The notes under the pieces: model-generated
The model's input: only the letters and a program-made list of their open reading frames with translations
What the model was told of the DNA's origin: nothing
The model's database searches: none
Assembly (NCBI RefSeq): GCF_014858725.1
Contig: NZ_AQGV01000015.1
Coordinates: 124,001-188,000 of the forward strand
Source of the DNA: Pseudoalteromonas aurantia 208
Lineage (GTDB): Bacteria > Pseudomonadota > Gammaproteobacteria > Enterobacterales > Alteromonadaceae
DNA: 64,000 nucleotides
Direction of reading: 5' to 3'
Program-made: the position numbers and the translations under genes
In this document: positions 28,229-37,316 of the stretch, one piece after another
How the letters are laid out: the number at the start of each line of letters is the position of its first letter
How positions within the stretch are numbered: the first letter of the stretch is position 1

Positions 28229-28237
28229 TGTGCATAA
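28229..28237 (-). promoter_or_regulatory. DnaA box (consensus variant)
   Basis: The complement strand reads TTATGCACA, fitting the relaxed TTATNCACA consensus, between the third and fourth iterons and in the same orientation as the perfect box. Confidence 0.6.
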
Positions 28238-28533
28238 GCTGTGCTCAATTAACCTTTTCAGTTTATACTTAGTAGAATAGTGATCTGGGAGTACATAAAG
28301 ATCGGATCTTTACTTCGTTAAAACCCGATCTAACATTTAAATTAATCTTGATTATTATCAATGGTTTAGTTGTTATTTTTATGCTCTATCCTTTAATACC
28401 TATATACTTAACCAATTTAATCTTCTTATTTATTCTAAAGTAAATTGAATTGATACTATGTCTTTATATTTTTATGTTTACTACTAAAGTAATGGACATT
28501 ATAATGTTTGGTATCAAGTCAAGGATATCGCGT

Positions 28534-29766
28534 ATGTCAATCAATAATAAAGCACTATCAACCTATCGTTTGTTAAAAGCAACCGCTGAGGTTGCTGAAC
28601 AATCATTAGAAGGTCGAATTCAGCATTACAGAGCTCATTTAAAAACAGATGAAAAAGAGCTTAGAACATACACTCAAAAAGCAGCTGCCGACTTATTAGG
28701 TTGTAACAATAGAACATTGAAAAGGCGACATGATCAAGGAGACTTCGATCATTTGCATATTCAAAAAGGTGCAAATGGACATTACGCATATACATTGGCT
28801 AATATTTTTTCTATGGCTGACATACTTGGAGTTGCAGCAGATCAACGTAAGTCAACTGATAAATTACAAGTTATCGTTATCAATTCACTTAAAGGTGGTT
28901 GTGGTAAAACAACATCACTTGTCAATATCGCTGCTGCACTTGCAACAACAAATATTAAAAGATACAGAATTGGCATAATAGATCTAGATCCTCAAGGATC
29001 ATCATCAAGCTTTTTTCCTGCGAATGATCCTGAACCAATTACGGTTGGCGATTTAATGAGAGATTGTATTGAATTAGATCAAGATGAAAGTTGGTCTGAT
29101 GTTGTTACCAATGCTTTTAAAGAAACCCATATTCCAAATATTAGAGTATTACCTTCAGGAATGGATGATTTTTATTTTGAACATGAAACAGCAACAGAAC
29201 TAAAAGAGAGTTCAAGCTATGATCAAACTCGGCATTACCATAAACTTTTAGAAAGAGTGATAACACCAGTTGAATCACAATTTGACATAATTTTAATTGA
29301 TACTGCCCCATCATTAAATTTTATGTTTTATAATGCATTAATGGCGTCTACTGCAATGCTCATTCCTGTACATCCAGAGGCTGTCGATTTTGATGCGAAT
29401 AACAAATATTTAAAAAGACTTGGTGAGATATACCATACTGTCGCAGCACTGGGTCATGAGGGCTGGGACTTTATGCAATTTTTGGTTACTAACTATGTTA
29501 AAGGTAATCATTCGCAACGAGATATTGTTAAAGACGTTCGCAGTGCATTTGGTCGACAAGTTATGAGTTATCCAATAAATCATAGCTCAGCAATAACCGC
29601 GAGTTCCTCATCGTTTAATACTATTTTTGATCAAAAAACATCTGATAGCTTAGCCAGTAGAGAATCTTTAGTAAAATCACAAGAAAATATAAAAGATGTT
29701 GTCGATGAATTAGAAATGTTAATTCGTTCTAATTGGTTATCTACACAATCATCACTCGGTCAATGA
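28534..29766 (+). CDS. parA: Partition ATPase ParA (type Ia, with N-terminal helix-turn-helix)
   Basis: The 410-residue product begins with about 110 residues of coiled-coil and helix-turn-helix (TYTQKAAADLLGCNNRTLKRRHDQG). This type Ia feature of P1/F ParA allows autorepression. The deviant Walker A KGGCGKTT, Walker A' DLDPQGSSS and Walker B-like DIILIDTAPSLN follow. ATG 28534, preceded by AAGGAT, is preferred over the upstream TTG at 28450. It forms an operon with parB 18 bp downstream and is divergent from repA across the origin. ParA moves ParB-parS complexes on the nucleoid to segregate the replicon. Confidence 0.92.
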   Translation: MSINNKALSTYRLLKATAEVAEQSLEGRIQHYRAHLKTDEKELRTYTQKAAADLLGCNNRTLKRRHDQGDFDHLHIQKGANGHYAYTLANIFSMADILGVAADQRKSTDKLQVIVINSLKGGCGKTTSLVNIAAALATTNIKRYRIGIIDLDPQGSSSSFFPANDPEPITVGDLMRDCIELDQDESWSDVVTNAFKETHIPNIRVLPSGMDDFYFEHETATELKESSSYDQTRHYHKLLERVITPVESQFDIILIDTAPSLNFMFYNALMASTAMLIPVHPEAVDFDANNKYLKRLGEIYHTVAALGHEGWDFMQFLVTNYVKGNHSQRDIVKDVRSAFGRQVMSYPINHSSAITASSSSFNTIFDQKTSDSLASRESLVKSQENIKDVVDELEMLIRSNWLSTQSSLGQ

Positions 29767-29784
29767 TAAAAGGTTTTTAATAAC

Positions 29785-30747
29785 ATGGCTAAAAAACGTA
29801 AAAATGACACCCGTTTAGATCCTTTTGCAACTCCAGTAGAAGGAAGTAGTCTGGATGATCTATTGGATCAAGCTAAAATTGGTGATGTGATCACTATGCC
29901 TGCACCAAGTGATCCACAACGTACAATTACATTAACCTGCCAAGTGATAAAATCACATAATATAGAAAATCATACTCAGGTTTATGGTCAAAATAGACGT
30001 GAGCAATCATTACTAAATGAAAAGTCCGTCGCAGATATCTTACCAGCGATAAAAAATGATAAGAGAAACCTCCACCCGGCTCTGTGCTGGCAAAAAGGAC
30101 AACAACAATGGGTCTTATCAGGTTCAAGGAGAAGAAAGGCCTGTATGCTCGCTGAGGCTGATTACGTTATACTCACTTCTTCTGATTTTAATGATCAAGA
30201 TGCTAAAGCATTGGCTATTTCATCAGATCAATACATTGCACCGAGTCTATGGGAATTAGGACAAGCTTATCATGCCACCAAAGTTTATCTTATGGAGCAA
30301 GGCTTAAAGGGGTCATATCGCGAGATCGGCTCACTTGAAGGCGTATCTCATACAGCTGTTGCTGATGCTTTAAAAGCATTTGAATATATTCCAAAGGAAG
30401 TGCTTAGCTTGTATCCAACAGCCAATCATTTGGGTAGAGAAGCTGCAAAGAAATTAATTGAAGCTATTAAGATTAATAAAAATGCATTCGAAATTAATCA
30501 TTTAAATATTCATGATCAAGAATTTTTGAATGATACAGTCAGTGATGAAAAGCGAGCAATGTTGATAACCCATTATTTAACAACATTTGAAAACAAACCG
30601 GCCCGCTCAGAAGCTTTGTTAGACAACAAATTCATTAAAGTTCAAAGGAACCTTAAAAGTGGCGACGTAACAATTAAAATTGATAGTAAGGTATTGACTC
30701 AGAAAAGAATTGATCAATTGCAAAAGCTATTAGCTAATTACAATTAA
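29785..30747 (+). CDS. parB: Partition protein ParB
   Basis: The 320-residue protein has a basic N-terminus that probably contacts ParA. A ParB/SopB-like central domain (TQVYGQNRREQSLLNEKSVADILPAI, GSRRRKACMLAEA) contains the arginine patch of the N-terminal nuclease-like fold. A helix-turn-helix (YREIGSLEGVSHTAVADALKAFEYIP, about 178-203) binds parS. The C-terminal part resembles the dimerisation region of F SopB-type proteins more than chromosomal ParB, consistent with a plasmid-derived replicon. A candidate parS lies 35 bp past its stop. Confidence 0.9.
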   Translation: MAKKRKNDTRLDPFATPVEGSSLDDLLDQAKIGDVITMPAPSDPQRTITLTCQVIKSHNIENHTQVYGQNRREQSLLNEKSVADILPAIKNDKRNLHPALCWQKGQQQWVLSGSRRRKACMLAEADYVILTSSDFNDQDAKALAISSDQYIAPSLWELGQAYHATKVYLMEQGLKGSYREIGSLEGVSHTAVADALKAFEYIPKEVLSLYPTANHLGREAAKKLIEAIKINKNAFEINHLNIHDQEFLNDTVSDEKRAMLITHYLTTFENKPARSEALLDNKFIKVQRNLKSGDVTIKIDSKVLTQKRIDQLQKLLANYN

Positions 30748-30781
30748 TCCACATAATTAAGTTAGCAAAATAATAGAAAAA

Positions 30782-30839
30782 TTTTAACTGGTTGAAATAC
30801 AAGCAATGAGAATTAATTCGCTACTCCAACCAGTTAAAA
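30782..30839. promoter_or_regulatory. Candidate parS centromere site
   Basis: TTTTAACTGGTTG (30782-30794) and CAACCAGTTAAAA (30827-30839) are perfect 13-bp inverted arms 32 bp apart, directly downstream of parB. P1 parS and F sopC occupy this place. No T-run follows, so a terminator is less likely. Confidence 0.5.
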
Positions 30840-30925
30840 ATCGCGACTTTATTACGAGATAACCCTTTTGGTAGTTCCTATAATTTCATATACTGGCGAA
30901 ATATTTCATTTTACATGCTGAACTG

Positions 30926-33900
30926 ATGTCAACGCAGTTATCTAAAGAACAATTATTTGCATTGTTCGAAGAAATTAAACAGGAACAAGCAACACAATTT
31001 CCTTTGTCTGAACGGTTTTTGAAGCAGTACTTCAATAGCGCTTTATTAGTCAAAGCAAAGGAATATTTAAATAATTCGCAAATTAGTTACTTAGATCACT
31101 CGGATGACTTTTCTCGTATAGATTCTCAAGTATTAGGCAATTTTGGGAATACTTTTTCTCAGTATATTAAGATTTCTCAAGTTAATAATTCAGCTCGTGT
31201 AGAGGCCCAATGTACGTGCTCTAACAATCCCAAGTGTCGTCATATTGCTGCAGTGTTGCTTAAATTAAAAATAGAGCACTCAGGCGGGTTTGGAGAAGCT
31301 TATTTAGTTAACGACTGGTTTAATGAGCTTATTCAATTACAACAAGATAGCATCCAAGGCGCCAACAACGTTTTGTTATTTGTTTTAGAGCCTCATAACA
31401 AAGAAGTGCTGTTAAGCCCAAAATTATCACCATTGCGGCCTGATGGTCTGTATCCACTAGGCCGACCATTATCGGAACAACAACTAAATAGCCATATCCC
31501 TCTTCAAGATTTACTCGAATCAGACTTTAGGTTATTTAACTGGATCCGTTCGCAAAACCCACCGGGTCATTTCGAATTATTTGGACGCTGGGGGTTTACA
31601 GCGATTGAGCAACTGGTAAAAACAAAACGATTTTACCTACAAACTCAACGCCAACCTTTGACATTGGGTCATCAGCAACGGTTGCAGTTTGTTTGGGATA
31701 TGAGCCAATCTAATGCGCAATTATGTGCTCAATTATCTTCCATTGATAACTGGTTACTACTTAGAACTGATCCGCCAATGTATGTAGATACAGATAAGTT
31801 GGTGCTTGGTAGGATAAACTCCGAACTCAGTGCCGCAGAAATCGCTCATTTACAAAGTATGCCTAGTGTTGCAAACGATCAGTTGCAGCAAGTCATGAAG
31901 CGATTTTCAGAGACATTTGCAACTGATGTAATTGGCAGTCCAAAAGGGGTCGTAGCGCCTACTCATTCAGTACATTTACGTACAAGGCTTAATATTGTAA
32001 AGCTCGCACCAAGTAAAGGCTTTTCATTGTCGATTGATAAAACTGATGAGCTTTCTAAAACGGAATATGCAAAATACATTAAGCGATGTGAAAAAGTACT
32101 ATTAGGCTTGGGTCTTTTAATTGAAAATGGATTGTTTTTATTACCAGTAAATGATGCAAATGGAGTACATTGGTTTAATCACGAGGTGCGACCTAAACTG
32201 CAATCGCAAAATTGGCTTGTTGATGAGCTAACACATGAGTTAACAGTGCAAACGCCTAAAATTACATTGTTACTAAAGCGAGATAAGCAGCACCATATTT
32301 TAGGTAAATTGATGTTTGATGGTAAGTCTATCTTACTTGATTGGGATGTGACTGAGCCACTTGATGTCAATAATTTAGCTGATTTGCATCAGTATATTCA
32401 AATTGCAGATCAGTTCTATGCAATACCTACACTTACTTTTAATGAATTGCTTGGTTTGAAAGCTCGATTTAGTTATTACAGTTCAAGTCAACAGTTCAAG
32501 TTTCCTTTATCGTACGCCAGAAAGCTCTACGAGTTAGAGAATACCACAGTGGTAAGCTCAGATGCGAAATTGACTGACTATTTAGCTGAACTTGATTCAC
32601 CCCAAAGCATTCAGTTTAATATCCCATCTACTGATAGCCAAACGTTTGTACTACGAGATTATCAAGAACAAGGAGTACGTTGGTTAAAGTTTCTGAATAA
32701 ACATCAGCTTGGCGGTATTTTGGCTGACGATATGGGTCTTGGTAAAACACTGCAAGTGATTGCTTATTTTATTAGTCAACATAATACATTAATGACTCAG
32801 CCTAGCTTAATTGTTTGTCCTACGAGTCTGGTAAGCAATTGGCAGAATGAATTTAAGCGGTTTGCACCGCACTTAACATTAACTACAGTGCACGGCTCCG
32901 ATAGAGAAAAAACGTTAGAATGTGTACATACAGCTCGGTTTATATTAACAACTTACCCATTGTTAAAGCGTGATTTGCATTATTACAAAGGCCTTAAATT
33001 TGATTCTATTGTACTGGATGAAGCTCAGTATATTAAAAACGAATCAGCACAAGTATCTAAATGTGTTAAGCAATTACAAGCGGAATTTAAATTGTGTCTT
33101 AGTGGTACGCCTGTTGAAAATAATTTATTGGAGTTAAAGTCATTACTGGATTTTGTGATGCCAGATGTTTTGGGAACTAAACAACAATTCAAGCACTACT
33201 TTCAAATTCCTATTGAAAAAGAACAAGATATTGCTCGTGCTAACGAGTTGAAAGCTTTAATTGCCCCTTTTATTTTAAGGCGCACAAAAGTGGATGTTGT
33301 TAAAGAGTTACCAGATAAAACGGAATTAATTAAAGAGCTTGAATTTACTTCAGAACAAGCGAATTTATATCACAGTGTCCAGACCAAAATTGAAGATAAG
33401 TTATTGACATTGTTTAAAGAGCAAGGAGCGCAAAAAAGTAAACTTGTATTTTTAGATGCGCTTTTAAAGTTGCGTCAGATTTGTTGTCACCCACAGCTTG
33501 TGGATAAGCAAGTTAATAGTGAAAGTGCTAAGTTTCAGTGGCTTTGTGAACACCTGCCCGTCATGCTATCGCAAGGAAGAAAAATAATTATTTTCAGCCA
33601 ATTTACATCAGTACTGGAATTAATTGCAAAGCAATTGACTGAAAGTGAAATCGGATTTTCAACTTTAACGGGCCAAACACGAAACCGTGAACGTGTAATA
33701 AGTACGTTTACAGAAGGGCTATGTGATGTATTTTTGATTAGTTTAAAAGCGGGTGGCACGGGACTAAACTTGACACAAGCTGACACCGTGATCCATTTTG
33801 ACCCATGGTGGAACCCTGCAGTAGAAAATCAAGCGACGGACCGAGCCTATCGTATTGGACAAGATAAACCGGTCTTTGTTTATAAACTTATTATGGCTAA

Positions 33901-34030
33901 TTCTATTGAGCAAAAAGTGCATAGTATGCAGCAGCAGAAGCAGGCGTTGGTTGATGCTTTATTTGAAGATAAGAGCTTAAATTTAAGCCAATTTGATGAA
34001 ACTCAGATGTTAGAAATGTTGAAATCATAA
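30926..34030 (+). CDS. SWIM zinc-finger SNF2-family DEAD/H helicase
   Basis: The 1034-residue protein has an N-terminal SWIM finger (Cys96, Cys98, Cys104, His106 in CTCSNNPKCRH), a long middle region and a C-terminal SNF2 motor. Motor motifs are YQEQGVRWL (Q-like), DDMGLGKT (Walker A, near 600), CPTSLVSNW, LDEAQYIKN (motif II), CLSGTPVENNL, FSQFTSVLE, ISLKAGGTGLNLTQAD and DRAYRIGQ. It belongs to the bacterial RapA-like/SWI2 helicases, ATP-driven DNA translocases with roles in transcription recycling or repair. Its precise job is unknown. It stands alone, 178 bp after parB, with its own terminator. Confidence 0.9.
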   Translation: MSTQLSKEQLFALFEEIKQEQATQFPLSERFLKQYFNSALLVKAKEYLNNSQISYLDHSDDFSRIDSQVLGNFGNTFSQYIKISQVNNSARVEAQCTCSNNPKCRHIAAVLLKLKIEHSGGFGEAYLVNDWFNELIQLQQDSIQGANNVLLFVLEPHNKEVLLSPKLSPLRPDGLYPLGRPLSEQQLNSHIPLQDLLESDFRLFNWIRSQNPPGHFELFGRWGFTAIEQLVKTKRFYLQTQRQPLTLGHQQRLQFVWDMSQSNAQLCAQLSSIDNWLLLRTDPPMYVDTDKLVLGRINSELSAAEIAHLQSMPSVANDQLQQVMKRFSETFATDVIGSPKGVVAPTHSVHLRTRLNIVKLAPSKGFSLSIDKTDELSKTEYAKYIKRCEKVLLGLGLLIENGLFLLPVNDANGVHWFNHEVRPKLQSQNWLVDELTHELTVQTPKITLLLKRDKQHHILGKLMFDGKSILLDWDVTEPLDVNNLADLHQYIQIADQFYAIPTLTFNELLGLKARFSYYSSSQQFKFPLSYARKLYELENTTVVSSDAKLTDYLAELDSPQSIQFNIPSTDSQTFVLRDYQEQGVRWLKFLNKHQLGGILADDMGLGKTLQVIAYFISQHNTLMTQPSLIVCPTSLVSNWQNEFKRFAPHLTLTTVHGSDREKTLECVHTARFILTTYPLLKRDLHYYKGLKFDSIVLDEAQYIKNESAQVSKCVKQLQAEFKLCLSGTPVENNLLELKSLLDFVMPDVLGTKQQFKHYFQIPIEKEQDIARANELKALIAPFILRRTKVDVVKELPDKTELIKELEFTSEQANLYHSVQTKIEDKLLTLFKEQGAQKSKLVFLDALLKLRQICCHPQLVDKQVNSESAKFQWLCEHLPVMLSQGRKIIIFSQFTSVLELIAKQLTESEIGFSTLTGQTRNRERVISTFTEGLCDVFLISLKAGGTGLNLTQADTVIHFDPWWNPAVENQATDRAYRIGQDKPVFVYKLIMANSIEQKVHSMQQQKQALVDALFEDKSLNLSQFDETQMLEMLKS

Positions 34031-34150
34031 AATAATTTTGAAATGAGTGAAATAATTCTGAACTAACTTCAAAGTATGCTGTCTATTATTATGCTTATTG
34101 GCAGCAGTGAGCTTAACGTTGATTTCCCCCTTGATTACTTATTTGTAATA

Positions 34151-34180
34151 AAGCCAGCAGGTTTTGCTGGCTTTTTTGTT
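34151..34180 (+). terminator. Intrinsic terminator after the SNF2 helicase
   Basis: AAGCCAGCA and TGCTGGCTT form a strong stem followed by TTTTTGTTT, 120 bp past the helicase stop. Confidence 0.92.
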
Positions 34181-34314
34181 TCTGTCCGTAAATTTTATAT
34201 TGGGTTTGAAATTCCACATTTGATCCACATTGTTTCGTTTAAATAGATACATTGAAATAAGGTAACTGGTTCATTGAACTAGTATTACTTAGTTAATCTA
34301 GAAGGTGAATATAT

Positions 34315-34518
34315 ATGTTGTGTCATGAAGAAACACCATCGCATCTAAACTTTATTGAACCTGTATCACAATGTGACTATGATCTACTGGTAGAGGTCGC
34401 AACCAGTGACGACCTAAATAGTATTTTAACAATGTTATTGTTTGACGAAACACTGTCTGATTCGTTAAAAAATGATGTGAAAAACCAATTAAAAGCAAAT
34501 CAATTAAGTAATAATTAA
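34315..34518 (+). CDS. Small acidic protein of unknown function
   Basis: The 67-residue cytoplasmic protein is acidic, rich in Asp and Leu (DLLVEVATSDDLNSILTMLLFDETLSDSLKNDVKNQL), and probably helical. GAAGGTGA precedes the ATG at good distance, and the stop lies 13 bp before the response regulator start, so it is probably co-transcribed. No family is recognised. It could modulate the regulator, which has no adjacent kinase. Confidence 0.6.
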   Translation: MLCHEETPSHLNFIEPVSQCDYDLLVEVATSDDLNSILTMLLFDETLSDSLKNDVKNQLKANQLSNN

Positions 34519-34531
34519 GCAAAGAGAAATT

Positions 34532-35215
34532 ATGCAGCACATCCTAATCGTTGAAGATGACTTTGATATAGCAGAGCAAGTTATGCTATTTTTTAAAGCA
34601 TCGGGGTTTAAAACGTCACACATTGCTGACGGTGCAGATGTGGTTTCTTGGGTTGAGAAAAACAGCCCTAATGCAATCTTGATGGACATCATGCTGCCAA
34701 ATCAAGACGGCGTTGAATGTATGAAGAAAATTCGTGCCTTTTCCATGGTGCCGATTATTATGATGACAGCTAAAGTAGCAGAGTCTGATCGGCTAAAGGG
34801 ACTTGAATTTGGTGCAGATGATTATGTGTGTAAGCCTTTCAGTGCAGCAGAATTGGTAATGAGAGTGAAAGCTATTTTGCGAAGATGCGCACCCGCTGTT
34901 GAAACTGAGAAATTAGTGAATGTTGATGAGCAGCAACTCACTGTAACGTTAAAAGGTAGAATCCTCGCGCTAACGAAAGTTGAGTTTGATGTGTTTGCGC
35001 TATTGTATAATGCACCTAGCCGCGTTTTTTCAAGGCAGCAAATTTTAGATTACATTCAACCAGATAACTTCGATATCTCAGATAGAGTGATTGATAGTCA
35101 TATTAAAAACATTCGAAAAAAGATCAAGTTGTTGGATTGTTCTCCAAAATTGGTCGGGTCTGTTTATGGCGCAGGCTATCGTTATGACGAACAACAAATC
35201 AATGACACTAATTAA
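34532..35215 (+). CDS. OmpR-family response regulator, BaeR-like, orphan
   Basis: The 227-residue regulator has a receiver domain (ILIVEDD, phospho-acceptor Asp in LMDIMLPNQDG near 51, MMTAK, KPF) and a winged helix with SRQQILDYI, DRVIDSHIKNIRKKI and YGAGYRYD. It resembles E. coli BaeR as I remember it in TAK..ESDRLKGLEFGADDYVCKPFS and IDSHIKN(I/L)R(R/K)K. BaeR governs envelope-stress and drug-efflux genes. No kinase is adjacent. A BaeS-like kinase core occurs 2.2 kb away in the TPR kinase on the other strand, and a second one at 47858-51148. Confidence 0.9.
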   Translation: MQHILIVEDDFDIAEQVMLFFKASGFKTSHIADGADVVSWVEKNSPNAILMDIMLPNQDGVECMKKIRAFSMVPIIMMTAKVAESDRLKGLEFGADDYVCKPFSAAELVMRVKAILRRCAPAVETEKLVNVDEQQLTVTLKGRILALTKVEFDVFALLYNAPSRVFSRQQILDYIQPDNFDISDRVIDSHIKNIRKKIKLLDCSPKLVGSVYGAGYRYDEQQINDTN

Positions 35216-35271
35216 GTGATATCAGTTAGGCTCTCAGGTATTATTAACTAAAAATATTACCTGAGAACATT

Positions 35272-36735
35272 ATGTTAGATGCACTCTTTTCTCAATTATC
35301 TTGGTTGCATGGCACGTTATTCTTATCGGCGATTTTATGTCCCCTCCCCTTCTATTATCGAGGTCGCCACTTACTTAAAACGCAATGTACAGTGCTTGAA
35401 CAACAATACATTCATTGTTTGAGTGCTAAAGAACAAGTGCAATCTCAGCTTCAAACTTTGCAAACTGAGCATCAGCAACTTCAAGCAGAAAAAGTACAGC
35501 TTCATGGTCATTGTCAGCAATACCAAGCAAGACTCACTGAAAAGCAAACCCAAGTTCATCAATTTCAGGAATTATGGCAGAAAAGTGAGCATAATTTGTC
35601 TCATGCTCAAGCTCACGCTCACAAACTTGAAATCGAGCTTACGGATATTAAAGCTATGTTTGAGCAGAAACAGCAAGCATTTGATGCACAAATAGCGCAA
35701 CTAAAAAATTCAAAAGAGCAGTTAAAGCTGGAGTTTGAAAATATTGCCAATCAGATCTTTGAAGAGAAAACGGCACGCTTTAGTCAACAAAGCCAAGAGA
35801 CAATCGACCAAATTTTAAAGCCTGTTCAAGGTGAACTAAAGGGTTTTAGAGACAAAATGGAAGCGATTCATAGCGAGGAGTTAAAGCAAAGAGCCTCATT
35901 AAAAACCGAATTGCTTCACTTACAAGAGAATAATCGAAATATTACCGAGCAAGCCAGCCAGTTAACAAATGCTTTGCAAGGCCAGAAAAAAGTTCAGGGT
36001 AACTGGGGCGAGCTTATGCTTGAAAATGTGTTAGATAGCGCAGGATTAAGGGCCGGGTATGATTATAAAAGAGAGGTTTCATTCTCCACAGATGACGGTA
36101 AATATCGACCTGATGTGGTAGTGTATTTACCACAAAAAAGACACCTAGTTATAGATGCGAAAACCTCGCTGAATGCGTATACACGATATGTTAATGCAAC
36201 GAGCGAAATAGACGCGAATACAGCCTTAATTGAACACTCACAAGCTGTTCTATCGCGTATCAAAGAGCTCGGAGATAAATCCTACGAGAGGTTGCCAGGG
36301 CTCAACTCACCAGATGTTGTGATTATGTTCATTCCGATTGAATCAGCGTTTGTTGAAGCTATTAAGCACACACCGAATATGTATCAGCAAGCACTTGAGC
36401 AGAATGTGCTAGTAGCGACACCCACTACGCTGTTGACGAGTATGAATATAGTAAAGCAACTGTGGAGATTTGAGGAACAAAGTAAGCACAGTAGAGAGTT
36501 AGCGCTTCGAGCTGAAAAATTTTATGGCAAGTTAAATAGCTTTTTGCACAGTATGGAAGGTGTTGGTCGCCAGTTAGATAAGGCCAGAGAAAGTTATGAT
36601 CGGGCTTTTTCACAACTCTATCATGGTAAAGGAAATTTGATTAAGCAAGCGTCTGACTTTAAAGAGTTGGGAGTATCGGTGAGTAAAGAGTTGCCAGTAG
36701 AGTTATTAGAGAAAGCCAATTTAGAGCTTGAGTAA
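35272..36735 (+). CDS. rmuC: DNA recombination protein RmuC
   Basis: The 487-residue protein has an N-terminal membrane segment (LHGTLFLSAILCPLPFYY), a glutamine-rich coiled coil (about 40-180) and the conserved RmuC nuclease-like domain (QGKKVQGNWGELMLENVLDSAGLRAGYDY, YRPDVVVYLPQKRHLVIDAKTSL, VIMFIPIESAFVEA, TLLTSMNIVKQLWRFEEQ). RmuC limits DNA inversions and acts in replication-fork stability. The putative nuclease residues in PDVVV...VIDAKTS are intact. It stands alone, with a short stem (36754-36782) beyond its stop. Confidence 0.93.
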   Translation: MLDALFSQLSWLHGTLFLSAILCPLPFYYRGRHLLKTQCTVLEQQYIHCLSAKEQVQSQLQTLQTEHQQLQAEKVQLHGHCQQYQARLTEKQTQVHQFQELWQKSEHNLSHAQAHAHKLEIELTDIKAMFEQKQQAFDAQIAQLKNSKEQLKLEFENIANQIFEEKTARFSQQSQETIDQILKPVQGELKGFRDKMEAIHSEELKQRASLKTELLHLQENNRNITEQASQLTNALQGQKKVQGNWGELMLENVLDSAGLRAGYDYKREVSFSTDDGKYRPDVVVYLPQKRHLVIDAKTSLNAYTRYVNATSEIDANTALIEHSQAVLSRIKELGDKSYERLPGLNSPDVVIMFIPIESAFVEAIKHTPNMYQQALEQNVLVATPTTLLTSMNIVKQLWRFEEQSKHSRELALRAEKFYGKLNSFLHSMEGVGRQLDKARESYDRAFSQLYHGKGNLIKQASDFKELGVSVSKELPVELLEKANLELE

Positions 36736-36753
36736 GTTGTTTTTTGGTGTAAA

Positions 36754-36782
36754 CCCCCTTTACAAAAGCTGTGTACAGGGGG
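36754..36782. terminator. Possible shared terminator hairpin
   Basis: CCCCCT (36754-36759) and AGGGGG (36777-36782) enclose a 17-base loop between convergent rmuC and the small membrane protein gene. The T-run is poor, so this is tentative. Confidence 0.4.
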
Positions 36783-36797
36783 CTAAAAAAGGGAGGA

Positions 36798-37316
36798 TTA
36801 AGTTTGGCGGTTTGGGTTACTGCACTGCGCAAAACTTCCTTTTCTTGGTGAATCAACATAAAGGTTGATGAATAAGTTGTTTTTATCAATGTCCAACCAA
36901 ACTCGGCTATTTTCAGGTGGACATAAAGAGTGTTTAATATAACCTTCCAGCTCATTCTTATTCATCGCAAGTTTTTGCGGGATGCTGATGAATATATTGA
37001 CTTCACCAGTATCAAATTTTGCTTGTTTAAACTGCCAGCTGCCCATCATAAATTGTTTTGAAAAATAGCGGGATATCTTATTTTGAGCATTTGCATTTAA
37101 AAGTGAGCTGTGCGTTGTACTTTCTTCAAAAAAATACACCCAAGCGCTTGCTAGGATAATAAAACCAGCCAATAACATTGATACAATAGGGAATTGGGTT
37201 TTTTTATTCAATACTACTTTTTTACGCGACCCTTTGCGCAGTGATTGTTTTTTTTGCTCCGTGCGTGACTCGACGATTTTTACCCAATCACCATGCTTAA
37301 TTGTTCGTTGTGTCAT
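36798..37316 (-). CDS. Single-span inner-membrane protein of unknown function
   Basis: The 172-residue product has a strongly basic cytoplasmic start (about 1-42), one membrane segment (IVSMLLAGFIILASAWVYFF) and a periplasmic domain with two cysteines (LCPPENSR; FAQCSNP). I recognise no family. GGAGAG precedes the ATG. It lies 125 bp from the TPR kinase stop on the same strand and could be a late gene of the same transcript or independent. Confidence 0.65.
   Translation of the reverse strand: MTQRTIKHGDWVKIVESRTEQKKQSLRKGSRKKVVLNKKTQFPIVSMLLAGFIILASAWVYFFEESTTHSSLLNANAQNKISRYFSKQFMMGSWQFKQAKFDTGEVNIFISIPQKLAMNKNELEGYIKHSLCPPENSRVWLDIDKNNLFINLYVDSPRKGSFAQCSNPNRQT

Larger units (their letters stand above)
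27907..28334 (+). repeat. Iterons: five 23-bp direct repeats
   Basis: Copies begin at 27907, 28112, 28186, 28269 and 28314. The first contains TTAGTATAAAAGTGATCTGG. Most are preceded by TTTACT or TATACT, and all share a GATC at the same relative place. The 27907 and 28269 copies agree best; the 28112 and 28314 copies are more diverged. They lie upstream of the initiator gene, as iterons do. Confidence 0.7.
27890..28449. other. Candidate replication origin (ori2) with iterons and DnaA boxes
   Basis: The AT-rich region between the divergent repA and parA genes holds five imperfect 23-bp direct repeats and two DnaA boxes. Many GATC sites occur within the repeats, so Dam methylation could regulate initiation. 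Stretches such as 27935-28010 and 28335-28440 are very AT-rich and could be the melting region. The region also carries the promoters of repA and parA. Confidence 0.78.

Noticed and set aside
30782-30839. Intrinsic terminator after parB
   Set aside because: The loop is 32 bases and no T-run follows on either strand; a centromere site fits better.
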